A stretch of DNA of 13,530 bases, taken from NCBI GenBank assembly GCA_945901215.1, contig CAMDKE010000028.1, forward strand, positions 1 through 13,530. The letters are read 5' to 3'. Made by a program: the position numbers and the translations under genes. The stretch is from Comamonas sp. lk (lineage in GTDB: Bacteria; Pseudomonadota; Gammaproteobacteria; Burkholderiales; Burkholderiaceae_C). Below are positions 6,337 through 13,495 of this stretch, in pieces (the first letter of the stretch is position 1; each line of letters begins with the position of its first letter). A model generated the notes under the pieces. It saw only the letters and a list, made by a program, of their open reading frames with translations. It did not search any database and was not told where the DNA came from.

Positions 6337-7485
6337 ATGTCTTATGAAGAAATGGAGTTGTGGCTGCGCCTGCAACTCACCGAGGGCATAGGACGCAGCA
6401 CGGCACGCCAGTTGCTGATCGCTTTCGGGCTTCCGCAACAGGTGTTTTCACAGAGCGTGCGTGCCCTGCGCGAAGTGGTCACCGATCGCCAGGCCCAGGC
6501 GCTGCACGCCACCCCAGCCGACCTAGACGCTACCGCGCGCGCGACTTGGGACTGGTGGCAGGCGGACCCTACCCATCGGCGCCTACTGGCATTGGGGGAC
6601 GACGGCTACCCCAGTCCTTTGCTCGATATCGAAGACCCGCCTCTGGTTTTGTATGCCATGGGCGCACCCGTGGCCTGGGCTGCTGGCGCGATACGTAGCA
6701 TCGCCATTGTCGGCAGCCGCAACCCAACGCCGCAGGGGCTTGAAAACGCCACTCAATTTGCCCGGACTTTGGCACAAACTGGGCTCACCATTGTCTCGGG
6801 CATGGCCAGCGGCATTGACACTGCCGCTCACACCGGTGCCTTGCAGGGTGCGGCGCCGGGTCAATTGGCCACCATTGCCGTGGTGGGAACTGGTTTGGAC
6901 CGGGTTTATCCCAAAACCAACTTGGGGCTGGCCCGCCAAATTGCACTAAACGGCCTGCTATTGAGCGAATTCCCCGTTGGTACACCACCGCTGGCCGCCA
7001 ATTTTCCTCAGCGCAACCGCATTATTTCGGGTTTGTGCCTGGGAACGCTGGTCGTGGAGGCGGCGCTGCAATCAGGCTCCCTGATCACCGCCCGCATGGC
7101 AGCAGAGCAAGGAAAAGACGTGTTTGCCGTTCCTGGCTCCATTCACAGCACACAAGCGCGTGGATGCCACGCCCTCATCAAACAAGGCGCCAAACTGGTG
7201 GAAAGTGCGAACGACGTGCTCGAAGAGCTGCGAGCCGCCCCATCGGCCCATTGGGTCCCGCAAGTGCAAATTACCCCAGATTTGCTGGAAAACATAGGCT
7301 CTGATTTTGCGCCGCAGACCGGCCTGTTGGCGTGCTTGGGCTTTGACCCGGTTGGCTTGGATCTATTGCAAAACCGCAGCGGGCTCGACACACCCCATTT
7401 GCAGGCAGAGCTCATGGCACTGGAGTTACAAGGCCGTGTGGCCCGTTTGCCTGGTGGCCTTTACCAGCGCTTGGCGGGCAATTAA
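6337..7485 (+). CDS. dprA: DNA-processing protein DprA
   Basis: DprA binds incoming single-stranded DNA during natural transformation, protects it and loads RecA. From the ATG at 6337 it has 382 residues. Visible are an N-terminal helix-hairpin region (LTEGIGRSTARQLL, 14-27), the YPSPLL segment (91-96), the Rossmann-like core with VGSRNPTPQG (125-134), GMASGID (155-161), VVGTGLDRVYP, NFPQRNRIISGL (222-233) and SGSLITARMAAEQG (246-259), and a C-terminal winged-helix-like region after about residue 305. The start is uncertain: in-frame ATGs lie at 6313 and 6352, and none has a strong ribosome site. A frame extension back to 6229 would overlap the preceding gene and is unlikely. It is co-directional with the exported protein upstream. 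Whether the cell is competent cannot be told from this gene alone, since DprA is widespread. Confidence 0.95.
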   Translation: MSYEEMELWLRLQLTEGIGRSTARQLLIAFGLPQQVFSQSVRALREVVTDRQAQALHATPADLDATARATWDWWQADPTHRRLLALGDDGYPSPLLDIEDPPLVLYAMGAPVAWAAGAIRSIAIVGSRNPTPQGLENATQFARTLAQTGLTIVSGMASGIDTAAHTGALQGAAPGQLATIAVVGTGLDRVYPKTNLGLARQIALNGLLLSEFPVGTPPLAANFPQRNRIISGLCLGTLVVEAALQSGSLITARMAAEQGKDVFAVPGSIHSTQARGCHALIKQGAKLVESANDVLEELRAAPSAHWVPQVQITPDLLENIGSDFAPQTGLLACLGFDPVGLDLLQNRSGLDTPHLQAELMALELQGRVARLPGGLYQRLAGN

Positions 7486-7509
7486 CACATTTCACGTTTT
7501 TGTTAATAA

Positions 7510-7539
7510 TTGCGTTTATGTGAATCAAGATGGTATTAT
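7510..7539 (+). promoter_or_regulatory. Candidate sigma-70 promoter for the HTH-receiver regulator
   Basis: TTGCGT (7510-7515) and TATTAT (7534-7539) are separated by 18 bp within the dprA-to-regulator gap 7486-7575. That gap is only about a quarter G+C by my count, against GC-rich neighbours. The -10 matches consensus at five of six positions and the -35 at three. This supports transcription of the regulator independent of dprA. Confidence 0.45.
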
Positions 7540-7575
7540 TACCCTAATTTGTTTTTTTAATAGAAATGCATTCCT

Positions 7576-8163
7576 ATGACTGATCCGTCTGGCGTTTTGA
7601 CCACCCAACAAGCTGCCCGCATGCTGGGCCTGTCCACCACCACTGTACAAAAAATGGTGGCCAATGGCGAGTTGGACGCATGGGTGACATCAGGGGGTCA
7701 CAGGCGGATTTTCCGCAGTGCGGTTGAAAAAATGATGCCCAACCGGGCTTCAAACCTGGACGGGGGCACCTCAGGCGCTTTGCGCGTGTTGCTGGCCGAA
7801 GACGACCCGCTGCAAGTGGCTTACATCCAAGCCTTGGTCAAGCGCTGCACACACCCAGTGACGCTGACGGTAGTGGGCGACGGCTCCCAGGCGTTGATTC
7901 AAATCGAGCGCCAGCGCCCGGACGTGGTGGTCACTGATTTGATGATGCAGCCCTTTGACGGCTACCACCTGGTCAAGGCATTGGCTACCGAAACGGCGTA
8001 CCAAAGTATCGCCGTGCTGGTGGTCAGCGCCAAAAGCCCCTCAGAAGCACGGCAAGACGGCGACTTACCAGCTTGGGTCACCGTCTACCAAAAGCCCCTA
8101 CAAGCCGAACGCATGTTGGGCCACTTGGATGCCCTGGGCGGGCGCATTGCCCGCGGTGTTTAA
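7576..8163 (+). CDS. Orphan response regulator: excisionase/MerR-type HTH fused to a receiver domain
   Basis: This is a predicted DNA-binding regulator of 195 residues. Residues 7-55 form an excisionase-like (MerR superfamily, HTH_17-type) helix-turn-helix: LTTQQAARMLGLSTTTVQKMV, then the wing WVTSGGHRRIF. After a short linker, residues 69-187 form a CheY-like receiver with acidic residues D76 and D77, phosphoacceptor D121 in VVTDLMMQPFDG, the switch residue S151 and the conserved lysine K173 in YQKP. All residues needed for phosphorylation are present. The domain order (DNA-binding first, receiver second) is the reverse of common OmpR or NarL regulators. No histidine kinase gene is in the window, so its partner and targets are unknown. 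The start is the ATG at 7576; the Shine-Dalgarno sequence is weak. It has its own AT-rich promoter region and ends 26 bp from the converging secF. Confidence 0.88.
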   Translation: MTDPSGVLTTQQAARMLGLSTTTVQKMVANGELDAWVTSGGHRRIFRSAVEKMMPNRASNLDGGTSGALRVLLAEDDPLQVAYIQALVKRCTHPVTLTVVGDGSQALIQIERQRPDVVVTDLMMQPFDGYHLVKALATETAYQSIAVLVVSAKSPSEARQDGDLPAWVTVYQKPLQAERMLGHLDALGGRIARGV

Positions 8164-8164
8164 C

Positions 8165-8193
8165 TTAGGCAGTTCTGGCCAGTTGCAGCCTAA
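8165..8193. other. Inverted repeat between converging genes, possible bidirectional terminator
   Basis: TTAGGC (8165-8170) and GCCTAA (8188-8193) are perfect inverted arms around a 17-base loop that itself contains the palindrome CTGGCCAG. The element fills the 26-bp gap between the regulator stop and the secF stop and touches the secF TAG. No long T run follows on either strand, so termination here is only plausible. Confidence 0.35.
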
Positions 8194-9143
8194 ACTGTGG
8201 CCCCGGCGTTGGGGTCGCTGGGATCGTTGTCTTTCTTGACCGGGGCCTTGATCAGGTCTTCGCGCTGGATACCCAGCCACATGGCAATAGCAGCGGCCAC
8301 AAAAACCGAAGAATAGATACCAAACAAGATGCCAATGGTCAGGGCCAGCGCAAAGTAATGCAGCGTGGCGCCACCAAATAGCAACATGGACAGCACCATG
8401 ATTTGCGTACAGCCGTGGGTGATGATGGTGCGGCTAATGGTCGAGGTAATGGCGTTGTCGATGATTTCGCGCGTATCCATGCGCCGGTAGCGGCGAAAGT
8501 TCTCGCGGATACGGTCAAAAATCACCACTGACTCGTTGACCGAATAGCCCAACACCGCCAGCACAGCAGCCAGCACGGGCAAAGAAAATTCCCATTGAAA
8601 GTAGGCAAAAAAACCCAGGATGATGATCACGTCGTGCAAGTTGGCGATGATGGCGGCCACCGCAAACTTCCACTCAAAGCGAATAGCCAAGTACAGCATG
8701 ATGCCAACCACCACAAAAGCCAGCGCCTTGAGGCCGTCGGTGGCCAATTCGTCGCCCACCTGCGGGCCGACAAACTCGGTGCGGCGCAGCGTGGCGCTGG
8801 GGTCTAGCGCCTTGAGTGCCACCAGCACTTTTTCGCTCTGTGCGCCCGAGGTGCTGCCTTTTTGTACCGGCATGCGAATCAACACGTCTTGGGCGGTGCC
8901 AAAGTTTTGCACCTGCGCGTCTCTGAGTCCCAGGGCGTCGACGCTGTTGCGAATGGCCTGCAGGTCAGCGCTTTGGCTGTAGCCCACCTCCATCAACGTG
9001 CCACCAGTGAACTCCACCGACAAATGCAGGCCGCGCGAGAACAAAAAGAACACCGCCACCAAAAACGTGATGAGTGACACCAGGTTGAACGCCAGCGCGT
9101 TCTTCATGAACGGAATGTCGCGGCGGATTTTGAAAAATTCCAT
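8190..9143 (-). CDS. secF: Protein translocase subunit SecF
   Basis: SecF is an inner-membrane subunit of the SecDF(YajC) complex, which uses the proton gradient to help pull preproteins out of the SecYEG channel. The 317-residue length is normal. It shows the first membrane span (NLVSLITFLVAVFFLF), VEFTGGT (43-49), the periplasmic domain, FVGPQVG (124-130), then five further spans with YSVNESVVIFDRIREN (200-215), the conserved SecF segment. The C-terminal tail is short and polar. The start is the ATG at 9143, with GGAGAA positioned in the last codons of secD and a 2-bp gap after the secD stop, so coupling is expected. It is the last gene of the yajC-secD-secF operon. Confidence 0.97.
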   Translation of the reverse strand: MEFFKIRRDIPFMKNALAFNLVSLITFLVAVFFLFSRGLHLSVEFTGGTLMEVGYSQSADLQAIRNSVDALGLRDAQVQNFGTAQDVLIRMPVQKGSTSGAQSEKVLVALKALDPSATLRRTEFVGPQVGDELATDGLKALAFVVVGIMLYLAIRFEWKFAVAAIIANLHDVIIILGFFAYFQWEFSLPVLAAVLAVLGYSVNESVVIFDRIRENFRRYRRMDTREIIDNAITSTISRTIITHGCTQIMVLSMLLFGGATLHYFALALTIGILFGIYSSVFVAAAIAMWLGIQREDLIKAPVKKDNDPSDPNAGATV

Positions 9144-9145
9144 GC

Positions 9146-11050
9146 TTATTTCTCCAGCGCATTAGGGTTGGCCACGGCAGAGCCACTGGCGCCGCCGTCA
9201 GGCCGCCACACGGTGCCAATCGACACGCTTTTGAGTTTCTTTTGGCGGCCATACCAAAGGTTGACTACGCCGCGCGAGAAGAACACGCCCGAGAACATGC
9301 TGGTCAAAATACCCAGGCAGTGCACCACGGCAAAGCCGCGCACCGGGCCCGAGCCAAAAGCCAGCAGCGCCAGGCCGGCGATCAGGGTGGTGACGTTGGA
9401 ATCAATGATGGTGGCCCAGGCGCGGTCGTAACCCGCGTGGATGGCGGCTTGCGGCGAGGCGCCGCCACGCAGCTCCTCGCGCACGCGCTCGTTGATCAGC
9501 ACGTTGGCGTCAATCGCCATACCGAGCACGAGCGCCATGGCGGCCATCCCGGGCAGCGTGAGCGTGGCTTGCAGCATGGACAGCACGGCCACCAGCAAGA
9601 GCAGGTTCAAGCCCAGTGACACGCTGGAAATCATGCCAAAAAGCATGTAGTACACGCACATAAAGGCAGTGACGGCCAGAAAGCCCCAGGTCACGCTGTT
9701 AAAGCCCTTGGCAATGTTTTCGGCACCCAGCGAGGGGCCAATGGTGCGCTCTTCGATGATTTCCATGGGTGCGGCCAGCGAACCCGCGCGCAGCAAAAGC
9801 GCCGTGTCAGCGGCCTCCATGGTGGTCATGCGTCCCGAGATTTGTACCCGGCCGCCACCGATTTCAGAACGAATCACCGGCGCAGTAACCACCTCGCCCT
9901 TTCCTTTTTCAAACAGCAAAATCGCCATGCGCTTGCCCACGCTCTCGCGCGTGACATCGCGGAAGATGCGCGCGCCCTTGGCGTCTAGCGTCAGGTGTAC
10001 GGCAGCCTCTTGCGTCTGGCTGTCAAAACCGGGTTGGGCGTCGGTCAGGTTCTCCCCGGTCAGGATGACTTGTTTTTTGACGACCACCGGTTGGCCATTG
10101 CGCTCCAAAAAGCGCTCGGAGCCAAACGGCACCGGGCCATTGCCCGCCTCAGCCGCGCGGGCGTCGGCACCTTCGTCGACCATGCGGATTTCCAAGGTGG
10201 CGGTGCGGCCCAAGATGTCTTTGGCCTTGGCGGTGTCCTGCACGCCGGGCAGCTGCACCACGATGCGGTCTTGGCCTTGCTGCTGGATCACGGGCTCGGC
10301 CACGCCGAGTTCGTTGATCCGGTTATGCAAGGTGGTGATGTTTTGCTTGAGCGCCTGCTCTTGCACCAGGCGCGCGGCCACGGGCTGGATGGTGGCGACC
10401 ATTTTGAAGCCATCGGCCTCTGGCGTCTCGACCGTGCTCAGGTCAGGGAATTCGGCTTGAATCACGCGTTTGCCCGCCTCTAACATAGCGACGTCACGAA
10501 AGCGGATTTCCACTGTCTGGCCGCTGCGGCTGATGCCGCCGTGGCGCACAGTTTTGTCGCGAAAGACACTGCGCAAGTCGCCTGCCAGGGATTCGGCCTT
10601 TTTACTCAAAGCCGCTTGCATGTCCACTTGCAGCATGAAGTGCACGCCGCCGCGCAGGTCCAAGCCCAGGTACATGGGCGAGGCATGCAAAGCGCTTAAC
10701 CAGGCAGGTGAACGGGACAAAAGGTTCAGAGCCACCACAAAAGAGGGATCGGCGGCATCCGGGTTCAGGGCCGTTTGGATCGCGCCCTTGGCCTTTAGCT
10801 GGGCGTCGGTATTGGCAAAGCGGGCTTTGATTGAATTGCCGTCCAGGCTCACCGCATCGGCGCTCAATCCAGCAGCTTTAATGGCCTCTTCGACCCGCGC
10901 CACCGTGCCCAGGTCCAGCGTCATGGAGCCCTTGGCCACAGACACCTGCACCGCCGGGGCTTCGCCGAACACATTGGGCAAAGCGTACAGGCCGCCAACA
11001 AGAATGGCAACCGCAAGGATCACGTACTTCCACAGGGCATAACGGTTCAT
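9146..11050 (-). CDS. secD: Protein translocase subunit SecD
   Basis: SecD is the large subunit of the SecDF complex in the inner membrane, with a big periplasmic head that grips emerging preproteins. It has 634 residues, close to the family norm. The first span is at about 9-27. GLDLRGG (129-135) opens the conserved P1 head region. IGPSLGAENI (437-446) precedes the last five spans, and the proton-path segment MAIDANVLINERVREE (511-526) is intact. TPGMAAMALVLGMAIDANV-type residues match RND-family SecD proteins. The start is the ATG at 11050, 70 bp after yajC. The bases just before it are C-rich (GCCGCCCCCC) and show no Shine-Dalgarno sequence, unlike its operon partners, which is odd for an abundant protein. 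Confidence 0.97.
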   Translation of the reverse strand: MNRYALWKYVILAVAILVGGLYALPNVFGEAPAVQVSVAKGSMTLDLGTVARVEEAIKAAGLSADAVSLDGNSIKARFANTDAQLKAKGAIQTALNPDAADPSFVVALNLLSRSPAWLSALHASPMYLGLDLRGGVHFMLQVDMQAALSKKAESLAGDLRSVFRDKTVRHGGISRSGQTVEIRFRDVAMLEAGKRVIQAEFPDLSTVETPEADGFKMVATIQPVAARLVQEQALKQNITTLHNRINELGVAEPVIQQQGQDRIVVQLPGVQDTAKAKDILGRTATLEIRMVDEGADARAAEAGNGPVPFGSERFLERNGQPVVVKKQVILTGENLTDAQPGFDSQTQEAAVHLTLDAKGARIFRDVTRESVGKRMAILLFEKGKGEVVTAPVIRSEIGGGRVQISGRMTTMEAADTALLLRAGSLAAPMEIIEERTIGPSLGAENIAKGFNSVTWGFLAVTAFMCVYYMLFGMISSVSLGLNLLLLVAVLSMLQATLTLPGMAAMALVLGMAIDANVLINERVREELRGGASPQAAIHAGYDRAWATIIDSNVTTLIAGLALLAFGSGPVRGFAVVHCLGILTSMFSGVFFSRGVVNLWYGRQKKLKSVSIGTVWRPDGGASGSAVANPNALEK

Positions 11051-11120
11051 GGGGGGCGGCTCGGACGGTCAGGGAAATGCGCGCGGTGCGCAGGAGGCTA
11101 AGAATGGCGGATGGGGCCGC

Positions 11121-11453
11121 TTACTTGATGGAGCCTTTTGGCAGCACCTGCACCACGGCGCTGCGTTGAACCTGCACCTCCACACCGCTACTCACTTCCA
11201 GGCCGATGTGGTTGTCGCCCATCTTGCTGACTTTGCCCAGCATGCCACCTGAGGTAACCACTTCATCGCCCTTGGCGAGTGCGTCGATCATGGACTTGTG
11301 TTCTTTTTGCTTTTTCATTTGCGGGCGGATCATCACGAAATAAAGCACCACAAACATCAAAACCAGCGGCAGCATGCTCATCAACGTGGATTGCAGGTCA
11401 CCCCCGGCGGCGGCAACTGGGGCGGATTGGGCGAAGGCAGAGGAAATAAACAC
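11121..11453 (-). CDS. yajC: YajC, accessory subunit of the Sec translocase, GTG start
   Basis: This is a small single-span inner-membrane protein that co-purifies with SecDF. The 110-residue product begins MFISSAFAQ, the usual betaproteobacterial YajC N-terminus. Its membrane segment is LPLVLMFVVLYFVMI (about 28-42), followed at once by RPQMKKQKEHK, the family's cytoplasmic signature, and then DEVVTSGGMLGKV, the start of the C-terminal domain. The start codon is GTG at 11453 with GGGAG 7 nt upstream; no ATG fits. It is the first gene of the yajC-secD-secF operon. The usual upstream partners queA and tgt are absent here: an MFS gene lies upstream on the same strand instead. Confidence 0.95.
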   Translation of the reverse strand: MFISSAFAQSAPVAAAGGDLQSTLMSMLPLVLMFVVLYFVMIRPQMKKQKEHKSMIDALAKGDEVVTSGGMLGKVSKMGDNHIGLEVSSGVEVQVQRSAVVQVLPKGSIK

Positions 11454-11545
11454 GTAATAGCTCCCGGAAGGTTTGTGAAAAGTGCCGCTGCGCGCAGCAT
11501 GGCCACCCTGCGCGGGTGGATATTGGCTAGCCGCTCATTGTAAGG

Positions 11546-11561
11546 GGGGCCATTTGGCCCC
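11546..11561 (-). terminator. Hairpin downstream of the MFS gene, probable weak terminator
   Basis: GGGGCC (11561-11556 on the minus strand) pairs perfectly with GGCCCC (11551-11546) around a 4-base loop, 29 bp after the MFS stop. The following bases are CCTTACAATG, with only a short T pair, so any termination would be weak. It sits about 90 bp upstream of the yajC start and would separate the MFS gene from the Sec operon. Confidence 0.45.
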
Positions 11562-11590
11562 ACTTCTCTTGCGGGCGCCTGCGACGCCGC

Positions 11591-12769
11591 TCAGGCCGCC
11601 GCGGTGCGGCGCTGGCGGTGCAGCCACCAAAGCAAGCCACCGGTCAGCACCACCGGCACCATGGAGCCGGCATTAAGCAAGTCCCAGCCTTGGGTGGTGA
11701 CCAGCGCCCCCGCGGCAAACGAGGTAAGCGCCATCACCGCGAACACCGCAAAATTGATCACTGCCTGCGCCCGGTCTTTTTCTTCGGGCGCGTAGGCCGC
11801 CAGCGACAGGCTGGTGCTGCCGGTGAACAAAAAGTTCCATCCCACGCCCAGTAAAAACAGCGCCACCGTGAACTGGTGCAAGTCTTGCCCGGTCAGCGCC
11901 ACGCCAATGCACAGCGCATTGAGCAACACGCCCGCGCCCATCACCGGCAAGGCGCCAAAGCGGCGAATCAGGTTGCCGGTAAAAAAGCCCGGGGCAAACA
12001 TGCCAATCACATGCCATTCCAGCACCACGGCGATGTTCTCAAAGCTCAGGCCGCACTGCTGCATGGCCAGTGGCGTGGCCGCCATCAGCAGGTTCATCAC
12101 GCCATACCCCAGGGCGCCGGCCATGCAGGCGACCATGAACACAGGTTCGCGCAGCATCTGCAGCGCGCTGCGGCCTCTGGGCGTCGTGCTGCCCACGGCA
12201 GGCTTGGGTGGCTCGGGCGCAAAGGTGATGAAGGCCATCAGCACCATGGACACAAGCGCTACCACGGCCAGCGCCAGGTAGGCCCCGGCAAAAGGCACGT
12301 CGAGCAAACTGCGCGAGCGCGCCGCCAGGTTGGGGCCGACGATGGCGCCCAGCAACCCCCCGGCCAGCACAAGCGACACCGCCCGTTCGCGCGCAGCGGG
12401 CAGCGCCAGCTCGGCAGCGGCAAAGCGGTACAACTGGCCGTTGGCGCTGTAATAGCCCGCCACCACCGTGGCCACCACCACCCACCAAAACTGTTGCGTA
12501 AATATCGCCCAAGCCGCCAGCAAAGCCGACAAGAACGCCACCACCAATCCGGACTGGAACGCCACTTTGCGCCCCCAGCGTCCTTGGCTGTACGCCACCA
12601 GCGGGGTGCTGAGCGCCGCACCCACCACATAGCCCATCACGGGCAGCGTGGCCATCCACCCCACCGGTGCCAGCCGCAGGCCAACCAGGCCGTTGATGGC
12701 AATGAAAGCGATGTTGTTGGTGAGCAAAAGGCCTTGGCAAAGGGCGAGGAGCCAGAGGTTGCGGTTCAT
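11591..12769 (-). CDS. Major facilitator superfamily transporter, substrate unknown
   Basis: This is a secondary transporter of the inner membrane. The 392-residue protein is hydrophobic throughout and fits about 12 membrane spans in two halves, with a polar central loop near 185-215 (APEPPKPAVGSTTPRGRS). A motif-A-like sequence, SQGRWGRKVAF (61-71), lies between spans 2 and 3, and AYAPEEKDRAQAV lies in the equivalent loop region of the second half. The sequence gives no clear hint of substrate; drug or metabolite efflux is the usual default for such proteins. The start is the ATG at 12769. No Shine-Dalgarno sequence precedes it (CCCCCC), and a possible -10 box 7 bp upstream suggests the transcript may be leaderless. 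It is divergent from the toxin-antitoxin pair. Confidence 0.9.
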   Translation of the reverse strand: MNRNLWLLALCQGLLLTNNIAFIAINGLVGLRLAPVGWMATLPVMGYVVGAALSTPLVAYSQGRWGRKVAFQSGLVVAFLSALLAAWAIFTQQFWWVVVATVVAGYYSANGQLYRFAAAELALPAARERAVSLVLAGGLLGAIVGPNLAARSRSLLDVPFAGAYLALAVVALVSMVLMAFITFAPEPPKPAVGSTTPRGRSALQMLREPVFMVACMAGALGYGVMNLLMAATPLAMQQCGLSFENIAVVLEWHVIGMFAPGFFTGNLIRRFGALPVMGAGVLLNALCIGVALTGQDLHQFTVALFLLGVGWNFLFTGSTSLSLAAYAPEEKDRAQAVINFAVFAVMALTSFAAGALVTTQGWDLLNAGSMVPVVLTGGLLWWLHRQRRTAAA

Positions 12770-12775
12770 GGGGGG

Positions 12776-12805
12776 AGTGTAGGGGGGCTAACTCAGGTGC
12801 GTCAT
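12776..12805 (-). promoter_or_regulatory. Candidate promoter of the MFS gene, implying a leaderless transcript
   Basis: On the minus strand ATGACG (12805-12800) and TACACT (12781-12776) are 18 bp apart, each matching the sigma-70 consensus at four of six positions. Transcription would begin within a base or two of the ATG at 12769. This agrees with the lack of any Shine-Dalgarno sequence there. Confidence 0.35.
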
Positions 12806-12817
12806 ATTCGTAAAATC

Positions 12818-12836
12818 GTAGCCTTTTGGCTACAAT
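12818..12836 (+). promoter_or_regulatory. Palindromic operator overlapping the -10 box of the toxin-antitoxin pair
   Basis: GTAGCC TTTT GGCTAC (12818-12833) is a perfect 6-base inverted repeat with a 4-base centre. Its last three bases are the first three of TACAAT (12831-12836), a five-of-six match to the -10 consensus. A -35 box is poor (TTCGTA, 12807-12812). A palindrome over the -10 directly before a toxin-antitoxin pair is the expected site for autorepression by the XRE antitoxin. That role is inferred. Confidence 0.55.
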
Positions 12837-12842
12837 TCGCCC

Positions 12843-13139
12843 ACGTACACCGTCCTGGAAACTGATGCTTTCGTCGATTGGGTGAACAGCCTGCGGGACC
12901 GGCCCACGCGGATTCGACTGCGCAGACGGCTGGGCAAGGCAATGCGGGGCAACCTGGGGGACGCCAAGCCGGTGGGCGAAGGCGTCTGGGAAATGCGCGA
13001 GTTTTTCGGTCCCGGCTGGCGGATGTACTACCTACAGCTCGGCGGACTCGTGATCATGATGCTGGGCGGCGGCGACAAATCCAGCCAAGCAAGCGACATT
13101 GAAGCCCCAAAGGCCATAGCCAAGGAATTAACACCATGA
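12843..13139 (+). CDS. RelE/HigB-like toxin, start codon unclear (ACG at the family start position)
   Basis: This is the predicted toxin of a type II toxin-antitoxin pair, of the RelE/ParE-fold family whose better-known members cleave mRNA at the ribosome. Conserved family segments are RGNLGD (35-40), EMREFFGPGWRMYY (50-63) and LGGGDKSSQ (74-82). The frame is open from 12822 (after a TAG at 12819). Family members I recall begin M-Y-T-V-L-E-T-D-AF; here YTVLETDAFVDW is encoded, but the codon in the Met position, 12843, is ACG. The only in-frame common start is GTG at 12882, which has no Shine-Dalgarno sequence and would drop 13 residues including the first beta strand, giving 85 residues instead of about 98. 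I give the span from ACG as the family-length reading. The toxin may be weakly expressed or inactive. The stop overlaps the antitoxin ATG by 4 nt. Confidence 0.75.
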   Translation, partial: TYTVLETDAFVDWVNSLRDRPTRIRLRRRLGKAMRGNLGDAKPVGEGVWEMREFFGPGWRMYYLQLGGLVIMMLGGGDKSSQASDIEAPKAIAKELTP

Positions 13140-13441
13140 ACGCGATCTCCATCCGAACCCGGCCTTTCGACATGGCCAACTACCTTGGCACGGACGAAGA
13201 CGTGGCCGAATACCTAAGCCAAGTGCTGGCCGATGGCGACCCGGCCGAACTGGCTGCTGCACTGGGCGACATTGCCCGTGCCCGTGGCATGACGCAACTG
13301 GCCCGCGACACCGGCCTGTCACGCGAAAGCCTGTACAAGAGCCTGTCTGGCGAACGCGCGCCCAGCTCGGACACCTTGTTCAAGGTGATGAAGGCGTTGG
13401 GGTTTGAGTTGACGTTGAAGGCGGCGAAGGATGGGGCGTAG
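13136..13441 (+). CDS. HigA-like antitoxin with XRE-type helix-turn-helix
   Basis: This is the predicted antitoxin and autorepressor of the pair, belonging to the family known as putative addiction-module antidote proteins. The 101-residue product has an N-terminal toxin-binding region (RTRPFDMANYLGTDEDVAEYL, about 8-27, a family signature). It then has a helix-turn-helix at about 53-88 (MTQLARDTGLSRESLYKSL, SGERAPSSDTLFKVM) and ends in GFELTLKA, as typical members do. The start is the ATG at 13136 with AAGGA about 9 nt upstream; ATGA overlaps the toxin stop. Toxin first and antitoxin second is the usual order in this family. The antitoxin frame is intact even though the toxin start is in doubt. 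Confidence 0.9.
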   Translation: MNAISIRTRPFDMANYLGTDEDVAEYLSQVLADGDPAELAAALGDIARARGMTQLARDTGLSRESLYKSLSGERAPSSDTLFKVMKALGFELTLKAAKDGA

Positions 13442-13495
13442 GGCACGCCTGCAAGCCCCAACTTTGCTTGCCCAGCAGCTAAACAGTGATTCAAC

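Noticed and set aside
9669..10460. 263-residue plus-strand reading frame
   Set aside because: Antisense shadow of secD with low-complexity Ser/Ala/Arg composition and no recognisable domain.
11042..11056. The same 14-base string CGGTTCATGGGGGG at the starts of secD (around 11043-11056) and the MFS gene (around 12762-12775)
   Set aside because: It results from both proteins beginning Met-Asn-Arg plus a C tract; there are only two copies and no other sign of a repeat element.
11488..11502. GC-rich palindrome GCTGCGCGCAGC upstream of yajC
   Set aside because: A single short palindrome in GC-rich DNA with no promoter recognised beside it.
11876..12865. 329-residue plus-strand reading frame rich in His, Gln and Gly
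   Set aside because: It is antisense to the MFS gene. Its composition is what a GC-rich hydrophobic gene gives on the opposite strand, and the minus-strand protein has clear family features.
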